53,725 nt of DNA from Bacilli bacterium (GCA_017625395.1 JAGALD010000018.1:1-53725); one strand, 5' to 3'. Numbered from the stretch's first letter, positions 8,210 through 17,283 are shown. A program made the numbers and translations. The notes: generated from the sequence alone by a model not told the origin.

Positions 8210-8242
8210 TATAATAATTATGGATGTCTTTACAATAGGGAG
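8210..8242 (+). promoter_or_regulatory. Probable -10 box and ribosome site of mod
   Basis: TATAAT at 8210-8215 has no convincing -35 at 17 bp. AGGGAG at 8237-8242 sits 7 bp before the ATG at 8250, which supports that start over an in-frame ATG further upstream. Confidence 0.5.
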
Positions 8243-8249
8243 TGATAAT

Positions 8250-9959
8250 ATGGAAACAACAAATCTTTCAAAAATTAAAAGAGAAAAAATGTTATACACT
8301 ATAAATGAAATAAAAAAGAATATAACTGACGAAGAAACTTTAAATAATTTATCTTTAATAGAAAATGAATTAACAAAAAAGAAATATGGTTTAGTTTGGG
8401 AAGAACATATAGAGAAAGTAGATATGGATTTGATAAATCAAATACCTACTTTTGAAGAAGTGAAAAATAAAGAAATATTTTCATCAAAAGATGAATGTTT
8501 TAATTTTTTAATAGAAGGAGATAATTTACATAGTTTATATTTATTAGAAAAGACACATAGTAAAAGAATTGATTTAATATATATAGATCCGCCATATAAC
8601 ACAGGTAACAAAGATTTTGTATATTCAGATGATGCAGTAGATCTTGAAGATGGATTTAGACACTCTAAATGGTTGTCTTTTATGGCAAATAGATTGAAAA
8701 TAGCTAGACAATTATTGAGTGAGCGTGGTGTTATATTTATTAGTATTGACGACAATGAACAATCACAATTAAAATTATTATGTGATGAAATATTTGGTAG
8801 TGAGCATTTTTTAGGATTAATAACAGTTGTTGGGAACCCACGAGGTAGAGATTATGGTGGAATTGCCAAAATGAATGATTATTTGATAGCATATTCTAAA
8901 ACTTCTAATTATGTTTTAAACAAAATAGAAGATGAAGAACATAAATTCAAAACAATTGATGAATATGGTGGTTTTGAATTAAGAGAATTAAGAAATCGTA
9001 ATATTAAGTTTAATGATAAAAATCGACCAAATTTATGTTATCCATTTTATGTTAATCCAAATAATAAAGATGAACATGGCTTATTAGAAATATCTTTAGA
9101 ACCACATGAGGGATTTATTGAAGTAATGCCTGCAATGTCTCAGGGTATACAAACGGTATGGAGATGGGGAAAGGAAAAATCTCTAAAAAATCTTAATATT
9201 AACATTAAAGGTAAACCAATGAAAGAAAAAAATCGATACATGATAGTAGAAAAATATCGTGACGAAAAAGTTATGCCAAGAAGCGTATGGTGGGATAAAA
9301 ACACTAATACCGAGAAAGGAACACTTTTATTAAAAGAAATACTTGGTGATAAAAGTTTTGATTATCCTAAACCAGTAGAGTTAATTCAAAGAATATGTGA
9401 AATGGGTACAGATAAAGAAAGCATTGTTTTAGATTTTTTTGCAGGTTCTGGAACAACTGGTCATGCAGTCATGGAATTAAATAAAAAAGACGGTGGTAAT
9501 AGAAAATTTATTTTGTGTACAAATAATGAAAATAATATTTGTGAAAATGTAACATATAGAAGATTAAATAATATAATAACTGGTTATGAAAACTCTAAAA
9601 AAGAACATATAAAAGGATATAATAATATAAATTTAAAATATTATAAGACATCATGTATTCCTAAAGTAAATGATGATAATAATAATCTAAAAGAAAATTT
9701 AATGAAGAATATAGTTAATTTAATTCAATTAGAAAACGGAATTAAAGTTGATAATTCTACAATTTGTGTATTTTTAGATGAAGAAGAATTAGATAAATTT
9801 TCATTATGTAAGGATAAATTAGATAATTGTCAAAAGATTTATATTTCATCAGATATATTATTAACTTCAACAGAAGAAAAAATATTTGAGGAAAATAATA
9901 TTAAAGTATATGTTATTCCTGAATATTATTTTGCAGATGAGATTATGGAGGTAGCATAA
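8250..9959 (+). CDS. mod: Type III restriction-modification methyltransferase (Mod, N6-adenine, beta class)
   Basis: This 569-residue protein transfers a methyl group from SAM to adenine in a short asymmetric target, and is the specificity subunit for the type III complex with Res. The catalytic motif IV is DPPYNTG at about residue 113, and the SAM-binding motif I is FFAGSGTTGHAVMEL at about 395, so the order is IV before I, the beta-class arrangement. The centre holds the target-recognition region. The stop overlaps the res start by one base (TAATG), which implies translational coupling. Length is normal for Mod. No simple-sequence tract that could drive phase variation was seen. Confidence 0.92.
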   Translation: METTNLSKIKREKMLYTINEIKKNITDEETLNNLSLIENELTKKKYGLVWEEHIEKVDMDLINQIPTFEEVKNKEIFSSKDECFNFLIEGDNLHSLYLLEKTHSKRIDLIYIDPPYNTGNKDFVYSDDAVDLEDGFRHSKWLSFMANRLKIARQLLSERGVIFISIDDNEQSQLKLLCDEIFGSEHFLGLITVVGNPRGRDYGGIAKMNDYLIAYSKTSNYVLNKIEDEEHKFKTIDEYGGFELRELRNRNIKFNDKNRPNLCYPFYVNPNNKDEHGLLEISLEPHEGFIEVMPAMSQGIQTVWRWGKEKSLKNLNINIKGKPMKEKNRYMIVEKYRDEKVMPRSVWWDKNTNTEKGTLLLKEILGDKSFDYPKPVELIQRICEMGTDKESIVLDFFAGSGTTGHAVMELNKKDGGNRKFILCTNNENNICENVTYRRLNNIITGYENSKKEHIKGYNNINLKYYKTSCIPKVNDDNNNLKENLMKNIVNLIQLENGIKVDNSTICVFLDEEELDKFSLCKDKLDNCQKIYISSDILLTSTEEKIFEENNIKVYVIPEYYFADEIMEVA

Positions 9960-12151
9960 TGCAAGGTATCAAATTAAAAGAATTCCAAATTGATGCAGTA
10001 AACAAATTACTAGATGCTACATCTGTAGGAAATAAAAAAGAAGTATTAGTCCAAGCTCCAACAGGAAGTGGAAAAACAATTATATTGTTATCATATATTG
10101 AAGAATTCTTAAAAGAAGATAAAAAAACAATATTTGTATGGTTAACCCCTGGTAAGGGAGATTTAGAAGAACAAAGTAGAGATAAAATGTTAAGATATTT
10201 ACCGACATTAGAATCTAAAAATATTCAGGATGTTTTATTACAAGGGTTTGATAGTAAAGATACAGCATTTATCAATTGGGAAACAATTACAAAAAAAGGT
10301 AATACAGCATTGAAAGATGCAGAACGAAAGAATTTATATGAAAGAGTAACTGAAGCTCACAATAAAGGTTATGAATTTATTGTAATTGTAGATGAAGAAC
10401 ATTTGAATAAAACAATAAAAGCTGAGGCAATAATTGAATATATGAACCCTAAATATATTGTTAGAGTTAGTGCCACTACAAAAGTTAATAAAGAAGCAGA
10501 ATATATAGAAATTGATGAGTTAAGTGTAATAAATGAAGGATTAATTACTCGTGCTTTATACATAAATGAAAATGTATCTAATCAAGATGTTTTATCAAAC
10601 GAACACGAGTATCTTTTAGAACTTGCTATTAATAAAAGAAAGACAATCAAAGAAGAATACATAAATAAAAATATACAAGTTAATCCATTAATTATTATTC
10701 AAGTGCCAAGCAAATCCGATGATTTAATATTGCAAATAGAAACTATATTAAATGAAAAAGGTTATTCATATGATAGAAACAATTTAGCAATATGGTTAGC
10801 AGATAGAAAAGAAAATATTGATAATATAGAAAATAATGAATCTCATCAAGCAATATTAATAATGAAACAAGCAATATCTACTGGATGGGATTGTCCAAGA
10901 GCAAAAATTCTAGTTAAACTTCGTGATAATATGAGTGAAGATTTTGAAACTCAAACCATTGGTAGAATTAGAAGAATGCCACAAGCAAAACACTATGACA
11001 ATGTATTGCTAGATAATTGTTATCTTTATACCTTTGATGAAAAATATGAAGAAACTATAAAACAAGAATTAGGAAATAATGCCAAAGATACAAAGGTTAT
11101 ATTTTTAAAAAATGAATTTAAAAGTCTATCTTTAAAGAAAATTAATTTTGATAGTAATTTTGATGGATTTGACGAAAGACAAACATTTAATATATTGCAT
11201 AAGTATTTTGTAGATAAATATAATTTAGGAACTTCAAAGAAAAATAATAAAACAAATTTGGAGGCAAATGGTTATAATTTCAAAAATACAATTGAAAGTA
11301 GTATTGTTCAAGGTAAGGTTGTACGATTAGATGAAATTCAAGATGCCGATCGTATTAAAGTTGAATCGATAGTTAATACAAATAAAAATGGTTTTGAATT
11401 AAGATATTCAATAAATATTATTTCATCAAGAATAGGTATGAGATATGATAGAACAAGATTAATGTTAGAAAGAATGTTTTTAAAAAGTAAATTATTCTCT
11501 AAAAAGTTTGTTGATTTAACTATTCCTGAATTTTATGCTTTTGTAATAAATAATGAAGAATTATTAAAACACGATTTTCAAGAAGCAGTATCTCAAAAAG
11601 CAAGACAAATGAAATTAAAACTTGAAGAAGTTAAAATAACTGATTGGAAAGTACCAGAGATGGATTATATAAAATATGATCCAAAGATGAAAGATACTCA
11701 AATTTATAATAAATCAATTTATATGAATTATCCTAATAGTACAATTAAATCAAAATCTGAGAGAATGTTTGAAAAGTATTGTGAAAATAGTGATAATATA
11801 AAATGGTTTTACAAAAATGGAGAATCAGCAGAATCATATTTTTCAATAGTATATGTAGATGCAGTTAACAAAAAATGGCATTTCTATCCTGATTTTATTG
11901 TATGTGATAAGAATAATAAAATTTGGATAATAGAAACAAAAGGTGGAGAGAGTACATCTGGAGAATCTAAAAATATTGATATGAAAGTAGAAAATAAATT
12001 TGAAGCTTTGAAGCAATATTCTAAAGAGTATAATGTCAATTGGGGATTTGTAAGAGATTATGATAAAAACGAATCATTATATTTATGTAATACTGAATAT
12101 ACAGAAGATATGGAAAATGATAATTGGATTAATCTTGATGAAGTATTTTAA
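9959..12151 (+). CDS. res: Type III restriction enzyme helicase-nuclease (Res)
   Basis: The 730-residue ATP-dependent subunit of the type III system. Walker A is APTGSGKT at residues 33-40, the DEAD-like Walker B is VDEEH at about 144, and SF2 motif VI is QTIGRIRRMP at about 330. The C-terminal end carries a PD-(D/E)xK nuclease: YPDFIV at about 642 and IIETKG at about 661. It pairs with Mod to cut between two inversely oriented unmethylated sites. It is shorter than classic EcoP1-type Res (about 970 residues) but all key motifs are intact. A clear terminator follows at 12157. On a mobile element it works as defence and as a stabilising module. Confidence 0.92.
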   Translation: MQGIKLKEFQIDAVNKLLDATSVGNKKEVLVQAPTGSGKTIILLSYIEEFLKEDKKTIFVWLTPGKGDLEEQSRDKMLRYLPTLESKNIQDVLLQGFDSKDTAFINWETITKKGNTALKDAERKNLYERVTEAHNKGYEFIVIVDEEHLNKTIKAEAIIEYMNPKYIVRVSATTKVNKEAEYIEIDELSVINEGLITRALYINENVSNQDVLSNEHEYLLELAINKRKTIKEEYINKNIQVNPLIIIQVPSKSDDLILQIETILNEKGYSYDRNNLAIWLADRKENIDNIENNESHQAILIMKQAISTGWDCPRAKILVKLRDNMSEDFETQTIGRIRRMPQAKHYDNVLLDNCYLYTFDEKYEETIKQELGNNAKDTKVIFLKNEFKSLSLKKINFDSNFDGFDERQTFNILHKYFVDKYNLGTSKKNNKTNLEANGYNFKNTIESSIVQGKVVRLDEIQDADRIKVESIVNTNKNGFELRYSINIISSRIGMRYDRTRLMLERMFLKSKLFSKKFVDLTIPEFYAFVINNEELLKHDFQEAVSQKARQMKLKLEEVKITDWKVPEMDYIKYDPKMKDTQIYNKSIYMNYPNSTIKSKSERMFEKYCENSDNIKWFYKNGESAESYFSIVYVDAVNKKWHFYPDFIVCDKNNKIWIIETKGGESTSGESKNIDMKVENKFEALKQYSKEYNVNWGFVRDYDKNESLYLCNTEYTEDMENDNWINLDEVF

Positions 12152-12156
12152 ATGTT

Positions 12157-12182
12157 AAACAGGTTTATATAACCTGTTTTTT
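12157..12182 (+). terminator. Terminator of the mod-res operon
   Basis: AAACAGGTT (12157-12165), loop TATAT, AACCTGTTT (12171-12179), then TTT. Confidence 0.9.
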
Positions 12183-12183
12183 A

Positions 12184-12212
12184 TTGAAAAAAATGTCGAA
12201 CTTTGTTATACT
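12184..12212 (+). promoter_or_regulatory. Strong promoter of the candidate small RNA
   Basis: TTGAAA (12184-12189) and TATACT (12207-12212) are exactly 17 bp apart, so transcription should begin near 12219. No ribosome site or open frame of note follows. Confidence 0.8.
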
Positions 12213-12218
12213 TTAATA

Positions 12219-12317
12219 GTAGCAAACGCTACATTAAACCATTTTACTTTGCCGACATCAATCCTTCGATGTTGCAAACTTTTATAATAGTTGCTAGTAC
12301 AGGACTATTATTTTTTT
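12219..12317 (+). ncRNA. Candidate small regulatory RNA, about 100 nt
   Basis: It has its own promoter and ends in an intrinsic terminator. Three hairpins are visible: GTAGC-AAAC-GCTAC (12219-12232); an 11-bp stem with a bulged C (TTTG, CGACATC at 12248-12259 against GATGTTG, CAAA at 12268-12278) whose 8-nt loop AATCCTTC is an anti-Shine-Dalgarno sequence; and the terminator ATAATAGT/ACTATTAT (12284-12311) with a T run. The loop could bind ribosome sites of the GAAGGA type in trans; family unknown. The 359-bp gap 12152-12510 otherwise holds the res terminator and a second hairpin at 12402. Confidence 0.7.
12284..12317 (+). terminator. Terminator of the small RNA
   Basis: ATAATAGT (12284-12291), 12-nt loop, ACTATTAT (12304-12311) and a run of Ts. 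Confidence 0.85.
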
Positions 12318-12381
12318 GTAAGTTTACATTTTTCTTATATTTAATTTTAGACAAGAAGTTCCAATTAATTTAAAAAAATGT

Positions 12382-12445
12382 TATAATAAATATAGATAAA
12401 TAGCAGTACATTATCTTTTTTAGGTGTGTACTGCTTTTATTTTTT
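12382..12445 (+). promoter_or_regulatory. -10 box followed by a leader hairpin before the third XRE gene
   Basis: TATAAT at 12382-12387 is followed by AGCAGTACA (12402-12410) pairing with TGTACTGCT (12427-12435), then TTTATTTTTTG. It looks like an early terminator or attenuator in the leader of the gene at 12511; the -35 is poor. Confidence 0.5.
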
Positions 12446-12510
12446 GTGAAATTAATTTTAGTATTTGTATGTGAAGTATATGCAGTAAAGTAGTAAGAAG
12501 GGAGCAGAAA

Positions 12511-12828
12511 ATGCAAAAGGAGAACTTTGTATATAATAAAACATACAATAAGTATGGGAAAGTAGTACTTACTTTGGATAAAATGCTAGAAAAGAGAAAT
12601 ATGAAACCATATAGATTAAGTATTTTAACAGGAATTAATTGGGGAATTATCAAGAAATATGTTAGAGGTGATTTATATAGGGTTGATTTAGACTTATTAG
12701 CTAAAATATGTTTTGCATTAAATTGTTCATTAAGTGATATAATACATTACGAAGAAGAAAGAACCATCCAAAGAAAAAATCAAGAAAAAGATATGAAAAA
12801 TACAAGAAAAATGTTAAATAAAGTATAA
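12511..12828 (+). CDS. XRE-family regulator (105 aa)
   Basis: A single helix-turn-helix domain: LTLDKMLEKRNMKPYRLSIL, TGINWGIIKKYVRGDLYRVD and LDLLAKICFALNCSLSDIIHY, the usual XRE ending. The 25-residue N-terminal tail and a basic C-terminal tail flank it. The ribosome site AAGGGAG precedes the ATG. The leader carries a hairpin and T run that may attenuate it. It lies between the RM/small-RNA block and the ArpU-like gene, so it probably belongs to the decision circuit that turns on the transfer genes. Confidence 0.8.
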   Translation: MQKENFVYNKTYNKYGKVVLTLDKMLEKRNMKPYRLSILTGINWGIIKKYVRGDLYRVDLDLLAKICFALNCSLSDIIHYEEERTIQRKNQEKDMKNTRKMLNKV

Positions 12829-13031
12829 AAAAATGTTAAAAAAATTATATAACACAAAGCAAATGTTAGGTGCTATAATTGATATAATCGCAGATACTAT
12901 GAAAGGAGATTCACAAACAACTAATGACTATACTTAATTAAATATAGTTTATATGAGTATAGTCTAAATATGGAGATAGTAATTTTTAATATCCTATGTT
13001 AGTGTAAAAACCAATTCAAGGGGAGATACTT
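12829..13031 (+). other. Leader region with inverted repeat before the 43-residue ORF
   Basis: Two TATAAT-like boxes (12874-12879 and 12883-12888), a ribosome-site-like AAAGGAG, and the 9-bp inverted repeat GACTATACT (12926-12934)/AGTATAGTC (12956-12964). Only tiny frames occur (12 codons from 12899). Probably an untranslated leader or operator for the next gene; nothing identifiable beyond that. Confidence 0.4.
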
Positions 13032-13163
13032 ATGGGAAGAATTAAAAATAACTACATCAACAAAGTAAATTGGCAAGATCAAAAAAGAAATCATCATGCC
13101 ATTAAAAGATTAAACATAATTTTAAGTAGTATTTGTTTAATAAGAGAGTTTTATTCTGTATGA
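13032..13163 (+). CDS. Very small basic protein (43 aa)
   Basis: An ORF of 43 codons with a good ribosome site (AAGGGGAG, 7 bp before the ATG). The product begins MGRIKNNYINKVNW and is rich in Lys, Arg, Asn and His, with one hydrophobic stretch near the end (LNIILSSICLI). Its stop codon lies in the loop of a strong terminator. No family recognised. Short basic proteins with independent leaders in ICE regulatory regions are often DNA-binding accessory factors or leader peptides; either is possible here. Confidence 0.5.
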   Translation: MGRIKNNYINKVNWQDQKRNHHAIKRLNIILSSICLIREFYSV

Positions 13164-13179
13164 ATAATGCTCTCTTTTT
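13142..13179 (+). terminator. Long terminator overlapping the 43-residue gene's stop
   Basis: AAGAGAG (13142-13148) pairs with CTCTCTT (13170-13176), with an inner TTATTC/GAATAA stem, and ends in a T run. The stop codon (13161-13163) is in the structure. Confidence 0.85.
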
Positions 13180-13199
13180 GTTTTCTAGGAGGGTTTTAT

Positions 13200-13640
13200 A
13201 TGAATGGATTATTATCAGATTCAATTATTAATCAATTTGATTACGGAGTTATTAAAAAGAATATTATTGATTTTATTAGTGCAATCAATTTATTAAGTTT
13301 TAAATTAAAAAACATTGAAAGACCTAAAATAACACCTAGTTATGAAATAAAATATAATTGTTTTGTACCTACAACATCATCAAAAATAGAAAACTTTGTT
13401 ATTAAAAAGATATTTTTAGAAGAAGAAATAAAAGAAATTATATCTAAATATACTATGGCAGTAAATTCATTAAATGATATGGAAAGAAAGGTATTCATTA
13501 AAACTTATATTTATGAACAGAAAGATGATGTGATGTGTTATGAAGTTGGTGTAAATGCAACTAAATTATTGCAAGTTAAAAAATCTGCATCAATAAAATT
13601 TTCAACAATATTAGATTTGGAAAACTTGTTAAATAATTGA
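13200..13640 (+). CDS. ArpU-like transcriptional activator (146 aa)
   Basis: The C-terminal half (SLNDMERKVFIKTYIYEQ, then MCYEVGVNATKLLQVKKSAS) has the sigma-70 region 4-like helix-turn-helix of the ArpU family, which turns on late genes in phages of Gram-positive bacteria. The N-terminal half is a helical domain. A longer frame starts at 13167 inside the preceding terminator, so the ATG at 13200 after AGGAGGGTTTTAT is chosen. It lies just before the surface and transfer genes, so the likely job is to activate their transcription once the XRE repressor is relieved. Family call by pattern, moderately sure. Confidence 0.6.
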   Translation: MNGLLSDSIINQFDYGVIKKNIIDFISAINLLSFKLKNIERPKITPSYEIKYNCFVPTTSSKIENFVIKKIFLEEEIKEIISKYTMAVNSLNDMERKVFIKTYIYEQKDDVMCYEVGVNATKLLQVKKSASIKFSTILDLENLLNN

Positions 13641-13681
13641 GTTTATAGGGAACTCATCAAAAAACTAGTAGGAGGTGATTT

Positions 13682-13708
13682 ATGCATAAAAAACAAAAAA
13701 TACCATAA
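13682..13708 (+). other. Eight-codon leader ORF with a perfect ribosome site
   Basis: AGGAGGTGATTT is followed by ATG and the octapeptide MHKKQKIP-stop, then a second stop and a T run. A perfect Shine-Dalgarno on so short a frame suggests a leader peptide or a decayed gene start. Confidence 0.35.
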
Positions 13709-13835
13709 TAAGATTTTTTTGTTAAAATCAGTTGACAAAATTTAATTTTTAAGTGATTAATTGATTAGCAAAAATATCGATTATTTTATGCTTTTTAGCC
13801 ATTTTAGGCAAGTTGATGAAAGGTTGTGATATATT

Positions 13836-14489
13836 ATGAGCAAATTTCTAAACAGACGAAAAATGGTGCTTATTTTGGTAGTATTATTTATTGCTTTTAT
13901 ATTACTATGTATTTTGTTTACTCCTAGATTTAAAAATGGTTCAGAAACATCTAGTAATATAAATGAAATTAAACAAGATGAATCAATAAAAAAACAAGAT
14001 GATAAAACACAAGCTCCAGTTCAAGAAGAAAAGCAAGAAGAAACCCCAAAACAAGAAGAAACCCCAAAACAAAATAATGCTAGTAATAATCAATCAAATA
14101 AAAAAGAACATCAAAACGAAAATAAATCGGATACAAAGATTGAGAATTCAAAAGATACTGGAACAAATAAGCAAGATTCAGTTAATAATATAACTGAAGA
14201 TAAGATAAGCAATGACGAACCAAAACAAGAACCCCCAAAAGAGGTGCAACCCCCAACAAAAACTGCTTGGGAAGAACTTGGAATATCAGAATATGATTAC
14301 TATAATAAACCAATGTGGAATTGGGCAAGAATAGATTTTTCTATTAATGATTATAAAACTTATGACAAAACAAGAGAAGCATGTATAAATAAAGGAGAAG
14401 AATACTATGAACAAGGATATGGTTATTCATGTACTAGCATAAATAGTTATTCAGGAAATTATTTAGGAGAGATGCTTAAAACTTTTTGA
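13836..14489 (+). CDS. Membrane-anchored Lys/Gln/Pro-rich external protein (217 aa)
   Basis: One N-terminal membrane segment (residues about 11-29, LILVVLFIAFILLCILF) anchors the protein. A long low-complexity region (about 40-145) follows, rich in Gln, Glu, Lys, Asn and Pro, with repeats like EETPKQ. A compact C-terminal domain (about 148-217) contains WEELGISEYDYYNKPMWNWA and two cysteines (EACINKG, YSCTSI) that could form a disulfide. Likely an extracytoplasmic spacer protein. The sequence before it holds a weak TTGACA box at 13732. It precedes the adhesin and sortase genes, so it may be part of that surface module. No family recognised. Confidence 0.6.
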   Translation: MSKFLNRRKMVLILVVLFIAFILLCILFTPRFKNGSETSSNINEIKQDESIKKQDDKTQAPVQEEKQEETPKQEETPKQNNASNNQSNKKEHQNENKSDTKIENSKDTGTNKQDSVNNITEDKISNDEPKQEPPKEVQPPTKTAWEELGISEYDYYNKPMWNWARIDFSINDYKTYDKTREACINKGEEYYEQGYGYSCTSINSYSGNYLGEMLKTF

Positions 14490-14511
14490 CACTACATAGT
14501 GTCTTTTTTTT
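14488..14511 (+). terminator. Terminator between the spacer protein and the adhesin
   Basis: GACACTA (14488-14494), CA, TAGTGTC (14497-14503), then eight Ts. It overlaps the stop codon. Confidence 0.85.
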
Positions 14512-14526
14512 GAGAGAAGGTGTTTT

Positions 14527-17283
14527 ATGAAATGTAAATTAATTAAATATAATATAATAGGAATATTTTTATTTTTAGCTTTTATTGGAATTAAAGAAGT
14601 AAAAGCTGAAACTTATACTGGACAAGCAATATGGCCATCTGAACATATATCAAATATATATATTAAAAAGTTTAGAGCAGATGGATATATTAAATGGCAA
14701 CAAGCAAGATTTATTAGAAGAAGTGAAGATAATAAATTTGTATATTGTCTTCAACCTTATGTAGAAATTGACAATAATTTACCATATTACAACATAGAGA
14801 GACAAGATTATGCATCAGTTTTAAATATGACTGAAGAACAATGGGATAGAGTATCATTGTTGGCATATTATGGATATGGTTATGACCAAAACGGATATGA
14901 CCATTCAGCACAAAAATGGTATGCAATTACACAAGTTATGATTTGGAGAACTGTTGAACCAACATCAAGAATAGTATTTACTGATACCTTAAATGGTAAT
15001 GAGGTTTCTAATAAATTTGCAAGTGAAATAGCTGAGTTAGAATCATTAGTGGCAAATCACTATAAAAGACCAAGTTTTAATACAACTGATTTAGTATTAC
15101 CATTAGGACAAAGTGTTACTTTAACTGACGCTAATGGAGTTTTAAATCAATATAAAGTATCTTCAAGTGAAAATGTAAATGCAGTAATAAATGGAAACAA
15201 TATTGTTTTAACTGCAACAGGAATAGGTAATGCAAAGGTTAATCTATCAAAAAATGCTAAAAAATACTCAGAACCACCAATTGTATATTATAGTAATCAC
15301 TCACAAAATGTTATGCGTGTAGGTTATTACGATCCAATACCATCAAATTTTTCTTTAAAAGTAGTAGGTGGTAGAGTGGAAATAAATAAAGTAGATAGTG
15401 AAACAAAATTATCTATCGGTCAAGGAGATGGTTTATTAAGTAATGCAGTTTATGGTATTTATAATACAAGTAATGAAAAAATAGCAGAACTAACTACTGA
15501 CAAAAATGGATATGCAATTAGTAACTATTTACCAAGTTTAGGAGAATTTTATTTAAAAGAAATAACTCCAAGTAGAGGTTATGAATTAGATAGAAATATA
15601 TATAGATTTATTGTTGATGAAAATTCTTTACTTGCTAGTGTTGAGGTATATGAAAAAGTTATTGATAGTGATGTAACTATTTTTAAAGTTCATGCTAGTG
15701 ATAAAACTGGTATATTAACACCAGAACCAAATGTAACTTTTGATATTTATTTAAAATCAACTAATACATTATACAAATCTATAACAACTGACAAAAATGG
15801 ATATGCAACAATACATTTACCATATGGTACTTGGGTATTTAAACAAATGAATAGTACTCCTAATTTTGAAAAGGTTGAAGATTTTGAAATATCAATCAGT
15901 GAAACTTCTGACGAAAATATTTATAATTTAATTTCTAATGCAGAAATAACTGCAAGATTAAAAGTAATTAAGATTGATAAAGATACAGGAGATGTAATTG
16001 AAAGAAGTGGTATAAAATTCAAAATAAAATCTACTGCTACAAATGAATACATTTGTCAAACAATAACATATCCATCTGCTAAAACAATTTGTGAATATGA
16101 AACTGATGAAAATGGAGTGTTAATTACACCATATCCATTATTATCAGGAAAATATAAACTTGAAGAAGTTGACCAAGTTATTGATGGATATTTGTGGAAT
16201 AAAGAATCTCTTGAATTTGAAATTGGAGAAAATTCTAATTTAATCAATGATAGTGATTATGGTGTGTTATTTGAAACAAAATTTGAAAATAAAGCTGTAA
16301 AGGGTATGATTGAAATTAATAAATTAGGAGAAAAAGTAATTATTAAAGATGGTACTTTTAATTATGTTGATGAACCTTTATCTAATGTTAAATTTGGTTT
16401 ATATGATAAAGATAATAATTTAATAAAAGAAGTATTAACCGATAAAAATGGATATGCTAGATTTGAAGATTTACCATTAGGAAAGTACATAATAAAAGAA
16501 ATCTCAACAATGGATAATTTGATATTAGATTCTAATGTATATGAAGTTGAATTGAAATACAAAGATCAATATACGGCAATAATAAGTAAATCATTTGAAT
16601 TTGATAATGATTATAAAAAAGGAGAATTGCAATTTACAAAAACTGATTTAATTGATGGTAGAGTTATACCAAATACTAAAATAGAAATATATACAGAAAA
16701 TGATGAATTAGTATTTAGTGGTGTTACCGATGAAAATGGTATGATAATTATTGAAGATTTATTTGTTGGTAAATTTTATATAATTGAAACCGTACCAAAT
16801 TCATCTTATATACTAACTGAAGAAAAAATCTTCTTTGAAATCAAAGAAAATGGAGAAATAGTAAAAGCTGAAATGAAAAATGAACCTATTATGGGAAGAT
16901 TAGAGTTTACAAAAGTAGATTTTTCAACTCACGAGCCATTGCCAAATACTAAAATAGAAATATATACAGAAAATGATGAATTAGTATTTAGTGGTGTTAC
17001 TGATGAAAATGGTATGATAGTTATTGAAGAATTAAGAGCTAATAAATACTACATTATTGAAAAAGAAGCACCATCAAATTATATTTTAAATGAAGAAAAA
17101 ATGTTTTTTGAAATTAAAGAAGATGGAGAAATTATTAAATCAGTAATGACAAATGAAAAAATCAAAATTGAAGTACCAAACACTCTAAATAATGATTATA
17201 TTAATATTGCTATGATCGGATTAATTGGAATTGGAACACTTTGCATTGTTTATGGAACAATCAAAAAAAGAAAAGAAAAATAA
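14527..17283 (+). CDS. Thioester-type adhesin with Cna-B/SpaA domains and a sorting signal (918 aa)
   Basis: A signal peptide (about 1-27, ending KEVKA) leads to a probable thioester domain: Cys74 in FVYCLQPY and Gln136 in ITQVMIW are in the positions that form an internal thioester used for covalent host binding. Several Cna-B/SpaA-type domains follow, each with a Lys near KVD/KID/KTD and a Glu in KEI, EEV or IET, giving isopeptide-locked rods. The last two domains are near copies at the DNA level. The end is VPNTLNND, a hydrophobic helix and KKRKEK, a sortase signal variant without the usual Gly. The gene overlaps the adjacent sortase frame. This is surface cargo of the ICE, likely aiding mating-pair or host contact. 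Confidence 0.85.
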   Translation: MKCKLIKYNIIGIFLFLAFIGIKEVKAETYTGQAIWPSEHISNIYIKKFRADGYIKWQQARFIRRSEDNKFVYCLQPYVEIDNNLPYYNIERQDYASVLNMTEEQWDRVSLLAYYGYGYDQNGYDHSAQKWYAITQVMIWRTVEPTSRIVFTDTLNGNEVSNKFASEIAELESLVANHYKRPSFNTTDLVLPLGQSVTLTDANGVLNQYKVSSSENVNAVINGNNIVLTATGIGNAKVNLSKNAKKYSEPPIVYYSNHSQNVMRVGYYDPIPSNFSLKVVGGRVEINKVDSETKLSIGQGDGLLSNAVYGIYNTSNEKIAELTTDKNGYAISNYLPSLGEFYLKEITPSRGYELDRNIYRFIVDENSLLASVEVYEKVIDSDVTIFKVHASDKTGILTPEPNVTFDIYLKSTNTLYKSITTDKNGYATIHLPYGTWVFKQMNSTPNFEKVEDFEISISETSDENIYNLISNAEITARLKVIKIDKDTGDVIERSGIKFKIKSTATNEYICQTITYPSAKTICEYETDENGVLITPYPLLSGKYKLEEVDQVIDGYLWNKESLEFEIGENSNLINDSDYGVLFETKFENKAVKGMIEINKLGEKVIIKDGTFNYVDEPLSNVKFGLYDKDNNLIKEVLTDKNGYARFEDLPLGKYIIKEISTMDNLILDSNVYEVELKYKDQYTAIISKSFEFDNDYKKGELQFTKTDLIDGRVIPNTKIEIYTENDELVFSGVTDENGMIIIEDLFVGKFYIIETVPNSSYILTEEKIFFEIKENGEIVKAEMKNEPIMGRLEFTKVDFSTHEPLPNTKIEIYTENDELVFSGVTDENGMIVIEELRANKYYIIEKEAPSNYILNEEKMFFEIKEDGEIIKSVMTNEKIKIEVPNTLNNDYINIAMIGLIGIGTLCIVYGTIKKRKEK
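16669..17030 (+). repeat. Two near-identical 89-bp segments in adjacent Cna-B domains
   Basis: 16669-16757 and 16942-17030 start with CCAAATACTAAAATAGAAAT and differ at only two positions over 89 bp, 273 bp apart. This points to recent duplication of one 91-residue domain. Confidence 0.9.

Noticed and set aside
8154..8249. Upstream start for mod
   Set aside because: The stretch includes a TATAAT and non-protein-like residues; ATG 8250 has a clear ribosome site.
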